64,000 nucleotides of DNA. It comes from an uncultured Porphyromonadaceae bacterium (lineage in GTDB: Bacteria > Bacteroidota > Bacteroidia > Bacteroidales > Muribaculaceae). Shown here piece after piece: positions 9,292 through 19,000 of this stretch. The first letter of the stretch is position 1, and each line of letters starts with the position of its first letter. Below the pieces are notes generated by a model. That model worked only from the letters and a program-made list of their open reading frames with translations. It searched no databases and was not told the DNA's origin. The stretch is from positions 62,001 to 126,000 of the forward strand of contig CALEUL010000061.1 in assembly GCA_937921035.1 (NCBI GenBank), written 5' to 3'. The translations under genes were made by a program, and so were the position numbers.

Positions 9292-10785
9292 ATGACAAAA
9301 CGAATCTATATAGCGGCCCTCTCGGCCATTCTTGGATGCGGAACGATACTCGCCTCGGCAGCCCCGGAATGCGCGCCGGACAATACCGCCATCACCGCCA
9401 GCCGCTACACACGTACAAACCGTCCGGAACCTTCGCAGAGACTGTTCAGATCGAAGGCCGTAGAAAAGAAAATCCAGGAGATTAAGAAACAGCTCAAAAA
9501 TGCCAAACTGGCATGGATGTTCGAAAACTGCTTCCCCAACACTGTCGACACCACCGTCCACTTCCGCAAAGACGAGAACGGCAAAAACGACACATTTGTA
9601 TATACCGGCGACATTCACGCCATGTGGCTCCGCGACTCCGGCGCACAAGTGTGGCCGTACGTACAGCTGGTGAACAGCGATCCTGAACTCAAGAACATGG
9701 TGGAAGGCGTTATACGCAGGCAGTTCAAGTGCATCAATCTCGATCCCTATGCCAACGCTTTCAACGACGGTCCTACCGGAGGCGAATGGATGAGCGACTT
9801 CACCGACATGATTCCCGACGTGCACGAGCGCAAATGGGAAATAGACTCGTTCTGCTACCCTATCCGCCTGGCATACGCATACTGGAAAAAAACAAGCGAC
9901 AACTCGGTGTTCGACGGCGAATGGCTCGCCGCTATAAACAATATCTACAACACGTTCATCGCACAGCAGCGCAAAAACGGCGACAAAGGCCCCTACCGCT
10001 TCCGCCGCAAGACCGACCGCGCCCTCGATACCCTCAACAACGACGGCTGGGGCGCTCCGGTGAGTGGCTGCGGCCTTATAGTTTCGTGCTTCCGCCCGAG
10101 CGACGACGCCACCACGTTCCAGTATCTTATTCCGTCGAATTTCTTCGCAGTAACATCGCTGCGTAAGGCTGCCGAGATTCTCGAAACCGTGAACGGCAAT
10201 AAAGAAATGGCAGCCAAATGCAACGCTCTCGCCAACGAGGTTGCCGACGCACTGAAACAGCACGCCATTTACAATCATCCCGAATTCGGACCCATCTACG
10301 CCTTCGAGGTAGACGGATTCGGCAACAAGCACCTTATGGACGACGCCAACGTGCCAAGCCTGCTTGCAATGCCCTACCTCGGCGATGTGGATATCGACGA
10401 TCCCGTGTACCGCAACACGCGCCGCTTTGTATGGAGCGAAAGCAACCCGTACTTCTTCAAAGGCAAAGCAGGAGAAGGTATCGGCGGCCCGCATATCGGC
10501 TACGATATGGCATGGCCTATGAGCATAATGATGAAGGCTTTCACATCCACCGACGATAACGAAATCCGCGACTGCATAACAATGCTCATGAATACTGACG
10601 CCGAAACCGGCTTTATCCACGAATCGTTCAATGTGGACGACGCAAACAAATTCACCCGCCCGTGGTTCGCTTGGCAGAACACACTTTTCGGCGAACTGAT
10701 TGTGAAACTTGTGGAAGAAGGCAAAATCGACCTGCTCAACTCTATCACAGCAGGCAACACAACCGATATGGCCACCAGCCGATAA
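9292..10785 (+). CDS. GH125 exo-alpha-mannosidase
   Basis: 497 residues with a cleavable signal (cut likely after ASAA near residue 23). The family GH125 signatures are clear: GDIHAMWLRDSGAQVWPY, NAFNDGPTGGEW, KWEIDSFCYPIRLAY and, near the C-terminus, GFIHESFNVDDANKFTRPWFAWQN. By analogy with characterised GH125 enzymes, Asp185 (in EIDS) would be the general acid and Glu444 (in HESF) the general base of an inverting, metal-independent exo-alpha-1,6-mannosidase. It is the last gene of the SusCD operon, followed by a terminator, and is the strongest evidence that this locus targets an alpha-mannan or a high-mannose glycan. The protein is probably periplasmic. Confidence 0.93.
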   Translation: MTKRIYIAALSAILGCGTILASAAPECAPDNTAITASRYTRTNRPEPSQRLFRSKAVEKKIQEIKKQLKNAKLAWMFENCFPNTVDTTVHFRKDENGKNDTFVYTGDIHAMWLRDSGAQVWPYVQLVNSDPELKNMVEGVIRRQFKCINLDPYANAFNDGPTGGEWMSDFTDMIPDVHERKWEIDSFCYPIRLAYAYWKKTSDNSVFDGEWLAAINNIYNTFIAQQRKNGDKGPYRFRRKTDRALDTLNNDGWGAPVSGCGLIVSCFRPSDDATTFQYLIPSNFFAVTSLRKAAEILETVNGNKEMAAKCNALANEVADALKQHAIYNHPEFGPIYAFEVDGFGNKHLMDDANVPSLLAMPYLGDVDIDDPVYRNTRRFVWSESNPYFFKGKAGEGIGGPHIGYDMAWPMSIMMKAFTSTDDNEIRDCITMLMNTDAETGFIHESFNVDDANKFTRPWFAWQNTLFGELIVKLVEEGKIDLLNSITAGNTTDMATSR

Positions 10786-10806
10786 ACCATACTACGCTGA
10801 ATACAT

Positions 10807-10845
10807 GCCCCGACAGTGCCGAAACTGCCGGGGCTTTGTGTTTTT
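10807..10845 (+). terminator. Intrinsic terminator after the GH125 operon
   Basis: Stem GCCCCG (10807-10812) with CGGGGC (10829-10834), extended inside by CAGT/ACTG, followed by TTTGTGTTTTT. Confidence 0.75.
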
Positions 10846-10879
10846 CGGCATCGTTATATTATTTTTCGCCGGAGTTCAC

Positions 10880-10887
10880 TATATTTG
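10880..10887 (+). promoter_or_regulatory. -7 box TATATTTG ahead of dtd
   Basis: Exact TAnnTTTG match, 28 bases before the ATG at 10916; a T-run at 10862-10866 sits where the -33 element is expected. Confidence 0.6.
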
Positions 10888-10915
10888 CATAAAAACCTGA
10901 CAAAACGAAAACAAT

Positions 10916-11368
10916 ATGAGAATAGTGATACAGCGCGTTAAACGCGCGTCGGTAAGCATCGAGGGCAAAATCCACGGCAGCATCGGCCACGGCCTTATGG
11001 TGCTTGTGGGCGTAGAAAACGGCGATACACCCGACGATGCCCGATGGCTTGCCGACAAAACGGTGGCCCTGCGAATTTTTGATGACGAGAACGGCGTTAT
11101 GAACCGCTCGGTCGCCGACGTCGGCGGCGATGTGCTGTCCATCAGCCAGTTCACTCTCACAGCATCGACCCGCAAAGGCAACCGCCCGAGCTACATACGT
11201 GCCGCCGGCCACGAACAGGCCACGCAACTCTACGAAGCGTACACCGAAATGGTGCACCAACGTCTGGGTCGCCCCGTGCCAACCGGAGTTTTCGGCGCCG
11301 ACATGCAGGTTGAGCTTGTCAACGACGGTCCCGTAACAATAATAATCGATTCCCGCCTGCGCGAATAG
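10916..11368 (+). CDS. dtd: D-aminoacyl-tRNA deacylase
   Basis: 150 residues, full family length. It hydrolyses the ester bond of D-Tyr and other D-aminoacyl-tRNAs (and Gly-tRNA-Ala) in the cytoplasm, recycling the tRNA. The starting MRIVIQRVKRASVSI, the SQFTL motif (Ser77-Gln78-Phe79-Thr80) and the C-terminal NDGPVT (Asn136-Gly138-Pro139) that forms the chirality-filtering pocket are all present. It is a single gene with its own promoter and lies directly ahead of the NACHT operon, which starts from a separate promoter 20 bases after its stop. Nothing unusual is seen in it. Confidence 0.95.
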   Translation: MRIVIQRVKRASVSIEGKIHGSIGHGLMVLVGVENGDTPDDARWLADKTVALRIFDDENGVMNRSVADVGGDVLSISQFTLTASTRKGNRPSYIRAAGHEQATQLYEAYTEMVHQRLGRPVPTGVFGADMQVELVNDGPVTIIIDSRLRE

Positions 11369-11388
11369 CATAATCTGCTAACAATCGC

Positions 11389-11396
11389 TATCTTTG
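11389..11396 (+). promoter_or_regulatory. -7 box TATCTTTG ahead of the NACHT operon
   Basis: Exact TAnnTTTG match 28 bases ahead of the ATG at 11424, lying between dtd and the four-gene operon. No clear TTTG is seen at -33. Confidence 0.6.
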
Positions 11397-11423
11397 CACA
11401 ATAAATCAATCTCCCCGCCTTAA

Positions 11424-14400
11424 ATGGATACCATGACAACTGAAGCATTATCCAATGCACTTACTGACATTTTCGACCTAAAGCCCGGATATACGGACCA
11501 ATTCACCGTGGCCTTACGCGAAGATGGAAAAATAACAAAAACAGAAATACGGATAGACACTTTATTCACAGCACCGGGGCACTATACCGAAGCCGGAAAA
11601 TTATTGATACAGTTAACTGCCCACGATGCAAAATTCCATGATTTGTCGGAATTCATAATTCAATGGTCCGAGAGTAATCTTACCAGAAGTGTCCTCAAAA
11701 GCATGATCATTTCCTTCGAAAAATATATAAAGGATATTACAGGTATTCTTTTTGGAAAGGAAATGCGCGAAGGTATGGACAAGACATCCGGTTTGAAAGA
11801 AGTACTCGACAAAGCTGCCAAACTCAAACTTATAGACGATGTTAACTCTGAAGCTTTCATGAGACTTCGTGCAGTGCGCAACCTTGTCAGCCACGGGAAT
11901 GAGTTGTCCGACGATGTTTTTAAAATCAAAGACAATGTCGCCTCCCTGTTTTTCGTCTGTCTGCTGCACATCGTTTCCCGATGTGCAAATCAACTGAAAG
12001 AGTACCTGACAGGCAAAATTGCATCCGAAGACACGGTTCCCGTTAACGAGGAAGATATAATAAAAAAATACGTCGGGCTATGCGGCGACGCCTACGCTTC
12101 CTATCTGGAAAACAACGTGCTGCACGGCGAGGGCGCCGGTATAAGCCTTATGCCTGTACTGATAAGGGAAACAAAAGGCTCCGAAAATCCTGATTACGAT
12201 GCACTGAAGTTCCTTTTGAATGCGCCCGACGGCAAATACATAATTCTCGGTGTTCCAGGCGCCGGCAAATCTACGCTGCTCAACAGCTATCTATTGGGCG
12301 TGTGCCATGCTTTCACGGCAGGCGAAAGCGATATCGTTCCTCTGCTTATCAAAGCCTCGGATGTCGCTAAGGACACCAGTTTTATTGAAACGCTGCATGC
12401 CACCGCAGCAGCCAGACGTATGGACAGCCGCACCGTCGAAAAACTGTTGGACGAGGGGCGCCTCGCCATTGCCATTGACGGCATCAACGAATTCCTACCG
12501 GAAGTAAACGCCCAAAAATTCCTGAAGGACGTTATGGAAAATGCAAAAGGGCGTCTTATAATGACGGGTCGAATCTATGAATACGCGTCTGTTAAAAAAA
12601 CGATCGACGAGTTTGGCAAGCATAGAATATTCCGCATTCAGGACATAAGCAGCGAAACCATCAGGAGATTCGTGGAAAAGCTGGACTTCGACGAAGCTAT
12701 GAGCCACCGCATGCTCGAGATGTTTAAGAACGACCGTATTCTCAGTCTGTTGAACTGCCCTCTAAACCTTAAATTCCTGATCAGCACCATGCTGGAAAAA
12801 GAAGACGGCAACGACTTCAACTTCAGCAACCGAGGTGGACTTATATCTGCTTTTTTCAACCGGGTGCGGGCACGCGAAAGGCTTGACGACAATCGCGCCG
12901 AGTGGCTTCTTGAAAATCTCGCATTGCATACTATCGCAAAAGATACGGTTTCCATTTATGATTTTGCCGACGAGGCTATGAAGGCTGCCCCGAACGTTTA
13001 CGACAAGAGAGAAATCGTAAGGGAAAAACTGATAGAACCACTTGTGCGTGCCGGTATTCTCCAGAAAGTTAACGATGCGGAAATACAGTTCAGACTCGAT
13101 ACATTCCGCGAGTATTTTCTTGCACGCATATACGCCGATTCCTTCATTGCGACATCCAATAAAAAAAAGCTCAGCGGCCGCGATATAACCGAACTCCCGT
13201 CGGTGGCCGACGAGAACAACAACGAGACCTTCCGTCTGATGCTTGAGCTGATGGACGCCGACAGCGCCCGCAACCTTGCCGAAGAATTGTACGCCAACCA
13301 ATGCGGCGAACGTAAAACCGTTGATCTGACACCGGAAATTTACATTAACAAAATCAATTATGCGCTGGCATGGATATGCGACCTTGTCCGCACCTTGGGG
13401 ACTGCCGACAAAACTAAAGCCGGTCAGCCTAATGCCAGGATGCTATGCGGGAACTGGGTGGTGAACAACATGAAAATACTGTTGGAGCAGAAAAAAGATG
13501 CCGGGCCAGAAGTGTACGGAGAAATAACACGGGCAGCGGCATCGCTCTGCACAGAAAGGGTGATTCGTTTCATTACAGGCGACAATTGGCTTGCGAAGAT
13601 GATAAAACTCGGATTGGAAAAAGATACTGCAAGTATAATCGCAGCGAATGCCTCCGACGCACGTCTCGTATACCGCATTCTGTCTGAAATACTGCCAAAC
13701 TACCGCTACAAAGACCATGAGATAGGCGCCGTATTGCGCGACTTGCACCGCAAGCTGCTGTACGGAATGAACACGCTGCAACTCGAACTTCTGCACCGAG
13801 ATATAGGGCGACGTATAAAAGAAATAGAGTCAAAAAAACAATCAGTTCCTACCGAGATTTACGCAGACTACTATCTTACAGCGCTGCTTACCAATAATAT
13901 GGAGCTGATTAACGCTGTACCCCCAAAAGTTATACGGAACGCGGAACCGTCCATGCAGCATGGCGACTACGACCGCCTGCTGGACAGCTGTGCCACCGTA
14001 GACACCGACAGCTCCCTTTTTGATTTCTTCGCAAGGCGAACCGACAAATACAAGACCGACATCAACCTGCTTGTTTATGTAATTCATTATCTCGTCCGGC
14101 AAAAAAACGAAAATTTCGCAGCGGCACTCATGAGTTGCGATTCTTTCGTCAGTGTTGTCGAGGAACGATACTATTCGGAAACGATACTTCGGAAGCTATG
14201 CGCATTATTACCCATACAACTAATACCCAAGCATATAGCAAACAAATTATATGAATCCTCGCTTCTGAAAATCGCACTGAAAAACGCCGAAGAAAACAAC
14301 TTCGCCCGTAACTTGAAACACAACGCCGACGAGGCCTTTGCAACCATCGCCAACGACAACCTGTACTTCAGTACCGCCGTTGCCAAAGCCAAGCCGGATC

Positions 14401-16043
14401 TTCTGAAATGCAACGCGAAATTATTGAGCATCGACGGTAAAGACCGCCTATCCATTGTTTGCAGCACGTTGGCCGACACAAAAGCATACGTAGGAGCGAA
14501 AGCGATAATCGGAATCGGCACTGCATCCACGCTTGAAGGATCGGTTGAAAAATGCGAGACTTTCGGCGGAGACTATTTCGAAATGGTTTTCGGTTTCCGC
14601 GGAGCACCAGCCGGAAACCTGCGAGGCCGTATCGATTGGGTCAACTCCGAATTGCAGAGAAAAGGCTGGCTGGAATATTCCATGTGCGTATATGAGAGCA
14701 ACACTCTTATGTTGCGTTTCACCAGTCAAGGCGCCCTTAACCAATTAAACAAAAAAGAAGTGCGCGAGGCACTCGCATCCCCACTCACAGTGTTCCGAAT
14801 CGACGGCAAACTGCACATTCCTTTGCGCAGCGTCCATTATCCGAAAGTGCAAAACGGCACTCGTATAAGCATACGCCTCGATAATCCATTGTCGATCAAC
14901 GACAGAAGTTACCTGAACATAGCAACAATCATGCTTAGGAATGCCGAAGGCAAGGGCATGCCTATGTTCCAGCAGAACTACGTCGATGGCAGCAACAAAT
15001 CTGCCCGCCCGCTGCTTTTCTTCGGCGAAGACGGAACGGACGAAGCTATGTTGCTGTTCGGTGAAAAGACCGTGCGCAACGTATGCCCGGGGATATGGGT
15101 TTCGGCACAAGGCAGCAGCTACCACGCGCTTGTGAAAGACGACATAGTAACCTACGCAAACGTGATTGAATGTGTGGATTTTGAACTTAGTTGCCGTGAA
15201 ATACCGACTTTCGGCACCTTCACAATCGAAAAAACAAACATCGCGATTAAATACATCTTGCGCGAAAGCGACGGCAATGGCAAATACCGGCTTTTCCTCC
15301 TTGCCGATAAAACTACAGTCGAAGCATTCCGCGATATCGCCGACCGATACCCCAAACTGATATTCAGCGACGGAAACAACGGCATCCTGCAACGTGCGCC
15401 AGAAATAAAGGATCACGGAAACGGAATATTGGTGAAAGTTTCCCTACGTGGAGCACCGGCGGATATCAAGGAAGAATGGACTGCCGCACCAACGGTGGAT
15501 TTCAACGTATTGCGTTCTGTCGTTAATGAATGTAAGGTAAGAAGTGTTGTATACCCCACCACCGCGATTCCCTATATGCGCCGCAAAGACGGCAAAATTG
15601 AAATCCCAGTACCTGTTATCGCCAAATATATAGCAGGCATGCGGGTCTATCTGAACGACCGCAGCCGAAAATCACTTCCATGTACCCTTCATCCCCTTTC
15701 CGGGATAAACAATTTCGCCAAAATCATGGAAGTGGAACTTAAGAATCCTGCAGGCATGGCTCCTGCAATCAACAAAGACCGCGGACTCCTTTTCATTGAA
15801 ACAGGCTCGTGGCTTGAATACCGGAACGTGCTAAATGTTGTACAGTTCGACAGCGGCGAACTGTATCACCCGGACATGGTACGTCCAGTTATAGAGGCGA
15901 TGATTCAGAACGACGATACCGAACTCGACAGAACACGCATGAAATTTTTCCACGATAGTATGAGCGAGCATCTGCTTATGCTTTACGATGTTACACGTAC
16001 ACAATTATTAAAATTCAAAGCTGATGGATATCAAAGACAATAA
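11424..16043 (+). CDS. HEPN-like/NACHT NTPase, candidate defence protein
   Basis: 1539 residues, no signal peptide, presumably cytoplasmic. Residues about 60-215 are helical and contain LRAVRNLVSHG: Arg152-Asn153-x3-His157 fits the RX4-6H catalytic motif of HEPN ribonucleases. A NACHT-type P-loop domain follows: Walker A GVPGAGKST (276-284), Walker B AIAIDGINE (Asp352-Glu356) and a sensor segment LIMTGRIYEY, then a helical/winged-helix part ending near LDTFREYFLARIYA. Residues about 580-1030 look like helical repeats and 1040-1539 are strand-rich with two related segments (RIDGKLHIP at 1125; RKDGKIEIP at 1387). STAND/NACHT proteins of this kind act in bacteria as switch-like immune sensors. 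The stop overlaps the next start by 20 bases. AT-rich against its neighbours, suggesting transfer. An alternative start is the Met four codons in. Function is inference. Confidence 0.8.
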   Translation: MDTMTTEALSNALTDIFDLKPGYTDQFTVALREDGKITKTEIRIDTLFTAPGHYTEAGKLLIQLTAHDAKFHDLSEFIIQWSESNLTRSVLKSMIISFEKYIKDITGILFGKEMREGMDKTSGLKEVLDKAAKLKLIDDVNSEAFMRLRAVRNLVSHGNELSDDVFKIKDNVASLFFVCLLHIVSRCANQLKEYLTGKIASEDTVPVNEEDIIKKYVGLCGDAYASYLENNVLHGEGAGISLMPVLIRETKGSENPDYDALKFLLNAPDGKYIILGVPGAGKSTLLNSYLLGVCHAFTAGESDIVPLLIKASDVAKDTSFIETLHATAAARRMDSRTVEKLLDEGRLAIAIDGINEFLPEVNAQKFLKDVMENAKGRLIMTGRIYEYASVKKTIDEFGKHRIFRIQDISSETIRRFVEKLDFDEAMSHRMLEMFKNDRILSLLNCPLNLKFLISTMLEKEDGNDFNFSNRGGLISAFFNRVRARERLDDNRAEWLLENLALHTIAKDTVSIYDFADEAMKAAPNVYDKREIVREKLIEPLVRAGILQKVNDAEIQFRLDTFREYFLARIYADSFIATSNKKKLSGRDITELPSVADENNNETFRLMLELMDADSARNLAEELYANQCGERKTVDLTPEIYINKINYALAWICDLVRTLGTADKTKAGQPNARMLCGNWVVNNMKILLEQKKDAGPEVYGEITRAAASLCTERVIRFITGDNWLAKMIKLGLEKDTASIIAANASDARLVYRILSEILPNYRYKDHEIGAVLRDLHRKLLYGMNTLQLELLHRDIGRRIKEIESKKQSVPTEIYADYYLTALLTNNMELINAVPPKVIRNAEPSMQHGDYDRLLDSCATVDTDSSLFDFFARRTDKYKTDINLLVYVIHYLVRQKNENFAAALMSCDSFVSVVEERYYSETILRKLCALLPIQLIPKHIANKLYESSLLKIALKNAEENNFARNLKHNADEAFATIANDNLYFSTAVAKAKPDLLKCNAKLLSIDGKDRLSIVCSTLADTKAYVGAKAIIGIGTASTLEGSVEKCETFGGDYFEMVFGFRGAPAGNLRGRIDWVNSELQRKGWLEYSMCVYESNTLMLRFTSQGALNQLNKKEVREALASPLTVFRIDGKLHIPLRSVHYPKVQNGTRISIRLDNPLSINDRSYLNIATIMLRNAEGKGMPMFQQNYVDGSNKSARPLLFFGEDGTDEAMLLFGEKTVRNVCPGIWVSAQGSSYHALVKDDIVTYANVIECVDFELSCREIPTFGTFTIEKTNIAIKYILRESDGNGKYRLFLLADKTTVEAFRDIADRYPKLIFSDGNNGILQRAPEIKDHGNGILVKVSLRGAPADIKEEWTAAPTVDFNVLRSVVNECKVRSVVYPTTAIPYMRRKDGKIEIPVPVIAKYIAGMRVYLNDRSRKSLPCTLHPLSGINNFAKIMEVELKNPAGMAPAINKDRGLLFIETGSWLEYRNVLNVVQFDSGELYHPDMVRPVIEAMIQNDDTELDRTRMKFFHDSMSEHLLMLYDVTRTQLLKFKADGYQRQ

Positions 16044-19000
16044 AAACAGAACAAATTCTCTCGACTATAAGATAATCGGCGAGCAAAACAACTTATGGAT
16101 TGTAGAAGCCGGACTGCCCTATCTGCTCTCAATTCCAAAGGAAAGCGTTACCGACGGTAAAATCGGCGAATACATTATGCTCGGGCGCCAGCAGTTCACC
16201 CAAATTGTAAGTTCCGAAAAAGACCACAGCGAAAAAGCCGAAGAACTCAAAGCCCATATCAGCGAGGGAAAGCCGATAGAGCTTATTCTGAAATACATAA
16301 ACAGGAAAAATGGCTTTTATGTACTCACCAGCCCCAATTGGCCCGGTTTCACTTTCTCCACCAAATGGCTGAACTATGCCGACAAGTACAGCCTGGAAAA
16401 TGGCAAGACAGTAGAAATGATAGGGCGCAAAACAAAAGGAGGTATCGCGCCCGAGGTCGAAACAATTCCCTACATTCCTGTACAATCCATAGAAAAAGAA
16501 ACTCCACAGAAATATGGCGTATACAAAGCAGTGGTAACCTATGTCTCTTCTGCACGCTTAACGGTGGAATGTAACGGCCGGCCAGGCTACATAGACCAGA
16601 ATAACATGAACCCTGACTGGAAATATGAAACCGGAATGTTCTTAGATGTCAAATGTATCTACGCCGACCATACAGGCAAAGTATATAATTACCGCCACAT
16701 CATTACCGAAGCCAGCGAAAACACCCTGCGGAAGAATACGATTATCAGCGGGACAATCAACCATTTCGATGAAGATGAAGGAACCCTCTATGTAAATTTC
16801 GACAAATATATAAACCGGAAGACCTTCTGCGCGGGAAGTCTCAACGCGGCATCGTGGATAGCGTCCGGTCTTTTCGGCGAAGAGATCAGGCTGCGGATCA
16901 ACAAGGTGCTCGAAGGGACGGACTGCCCGTACACAACCGAACTGTTACTGCCCGAGAACAAAGATCCATACAATCTTCCCGTAGGCACAAAACTTACTAT
17001 CGACTATTCACCTGGCGACAAATATATTCGTTTTGTTCATAATGGCAGGCAATACGGCCTGTACAAGGAATCTGTGTATATTCCGGAGTTTCTGAAAGGC
17101 ATATTGAAAGATAGCGTCAGCATGAATGGCATTGTAATCAAAGCATATGGGAGCACCGACCGCTACAGCGACCCCGATGTAGTTATCAATAGCTATACGC
17201 AGTTCTGTGCCGACCACAGCGATGAGGCCTCAAAAGAATTCGAAGCCGAAATAATCGGCAATTCGGATACCGGAATAGTTGTCAGGACAAGCGACGGGTA
17301 TTATATCAATATTCCTGATAATAAATTCGACCATCATTGGCCAAAATACCATCGACCTGCAACAGGCGATATGATAAAATGCCTCTACGACACCCTTCCT
17401 GAAAGCAGAAACCCTGACAAGAAAGAAGTAATACCTCTGTACGACAGCTCTTCCGAAACAGAATACACGCTGCCGCAAGGCTGCTATGCCGGCAAAGTGA
17501 TACGCGCTTACCTCAACGACCGCTTCGTGGTTGAGACAAAGCAAGGCCCCATAACCGCTGTATGCGATGCACCTCCGTACATTCAAAATTATTTCTACCG
17601 TAACAATACGCCCGCAGATGTCGAAACAGACGCAGACGGCAACGCTGTAATGCGCTTTAGCGGCGTGAATTACTCAGCTCCAGGACTCAAGGAAGGTGCG
17701 GAAGTGCATGTAACGCCTGTCGCACGTGTTTCCAACGGTATTTTGGTGGAATTCGAGAACGACGGTGCCAAATGCTACGGCTACATATATGCTGAAGATT
17801 TCGCATGGACGCATTTCTTTGATATTGACCTTGATGAAGAACTGCGACGTCTTTCCACGCCCGGCAAAATCGTTATGGCTCGAAGGATAACCAAGCCCGA
17901 CAAAACCGGAATATTCTTCACACTCAAGAACTTGAATGAAAATCCTTACAAAGCTCCCGAATTCGATAACCTGCAACCAGGCAGCGAGGTAGAGGTAACT
18001 GTAGTAAAATACCTAAAATACGACAATCTGCTTGTGGAATACAACGGCATCAGGGGCATCATCTTCAGCAACTATACAGGTCGTTTCCGCATACAGTCGA
18101 ACCGCCCGGCCCGATATGTCGGCGAAAGAATCAAAGCAAGAGTACAGGAATTCGACCGAGACAGAGGTACTCTGGAATTCCGCGCCAAAGCTGTGAATTA
18201 TGAAAGGATTCATACACGCCTTGAGAAGGGAAAAAGATATAGCGTAACGGTACGCGGACATGCAGGCAGCAATGTAATTGTTCAGTGCGGCGATATTATC
18301 GGAAGCCTGTCCAACACGAAGTATCTGTATGAAAAAATATTTGTTACGCCCGAACATTTTCCTGTCGGCACAGAAATAGATGCCGTATGCAAAAAATACG
18401 AATTCAAAAACAACGGACGCACTATCTATTGCCTGTTCAGCGTAACCGATGAATGGATAAAGAATTTCTACAAGATATCCACACATGTCCTATACGAAGA
18501 AACCGTGAAAGGCAGAGTGGCCGGATTTACAGACCGCGGGCTGATTATGACATTCCCATTCCGAGAATACCCGAAAGCATACGGCATAATGCCTCACAGG
18601 GCGGCACTGGAAAACGTCGAGGGCGTGAATGCCGAGCTTCGCAACATTTACCACATAGGTCAAGAAATAGATATTATTCCGGCCTATCCCGTACAGAGCG
18701 AGCGCACAGTTTATGTGATTCCCGCGAATTGCCGTCTCAGAGAAGAATACCGCAAAGCCAAGCAAGGCAACTATATTGTCAGAGGCACCATCTCTTCTTT
18801 CGACAGAGCGGAAGGCTACACCGTCGCTCTTGACAACGGTCTCACGGCATTCATGAACGCCGACAGCTCCAGCCATTCATTGTGGTACACCGATATCCTG
18901 CCGACAGGAGTAGCTATGGATTTCTTGATGTACGGTGCCGATTTCATAAGATACCGGCCCCTGCTTTCCAGAAAAGCCGTAATCGATAATCCGTGGGATA

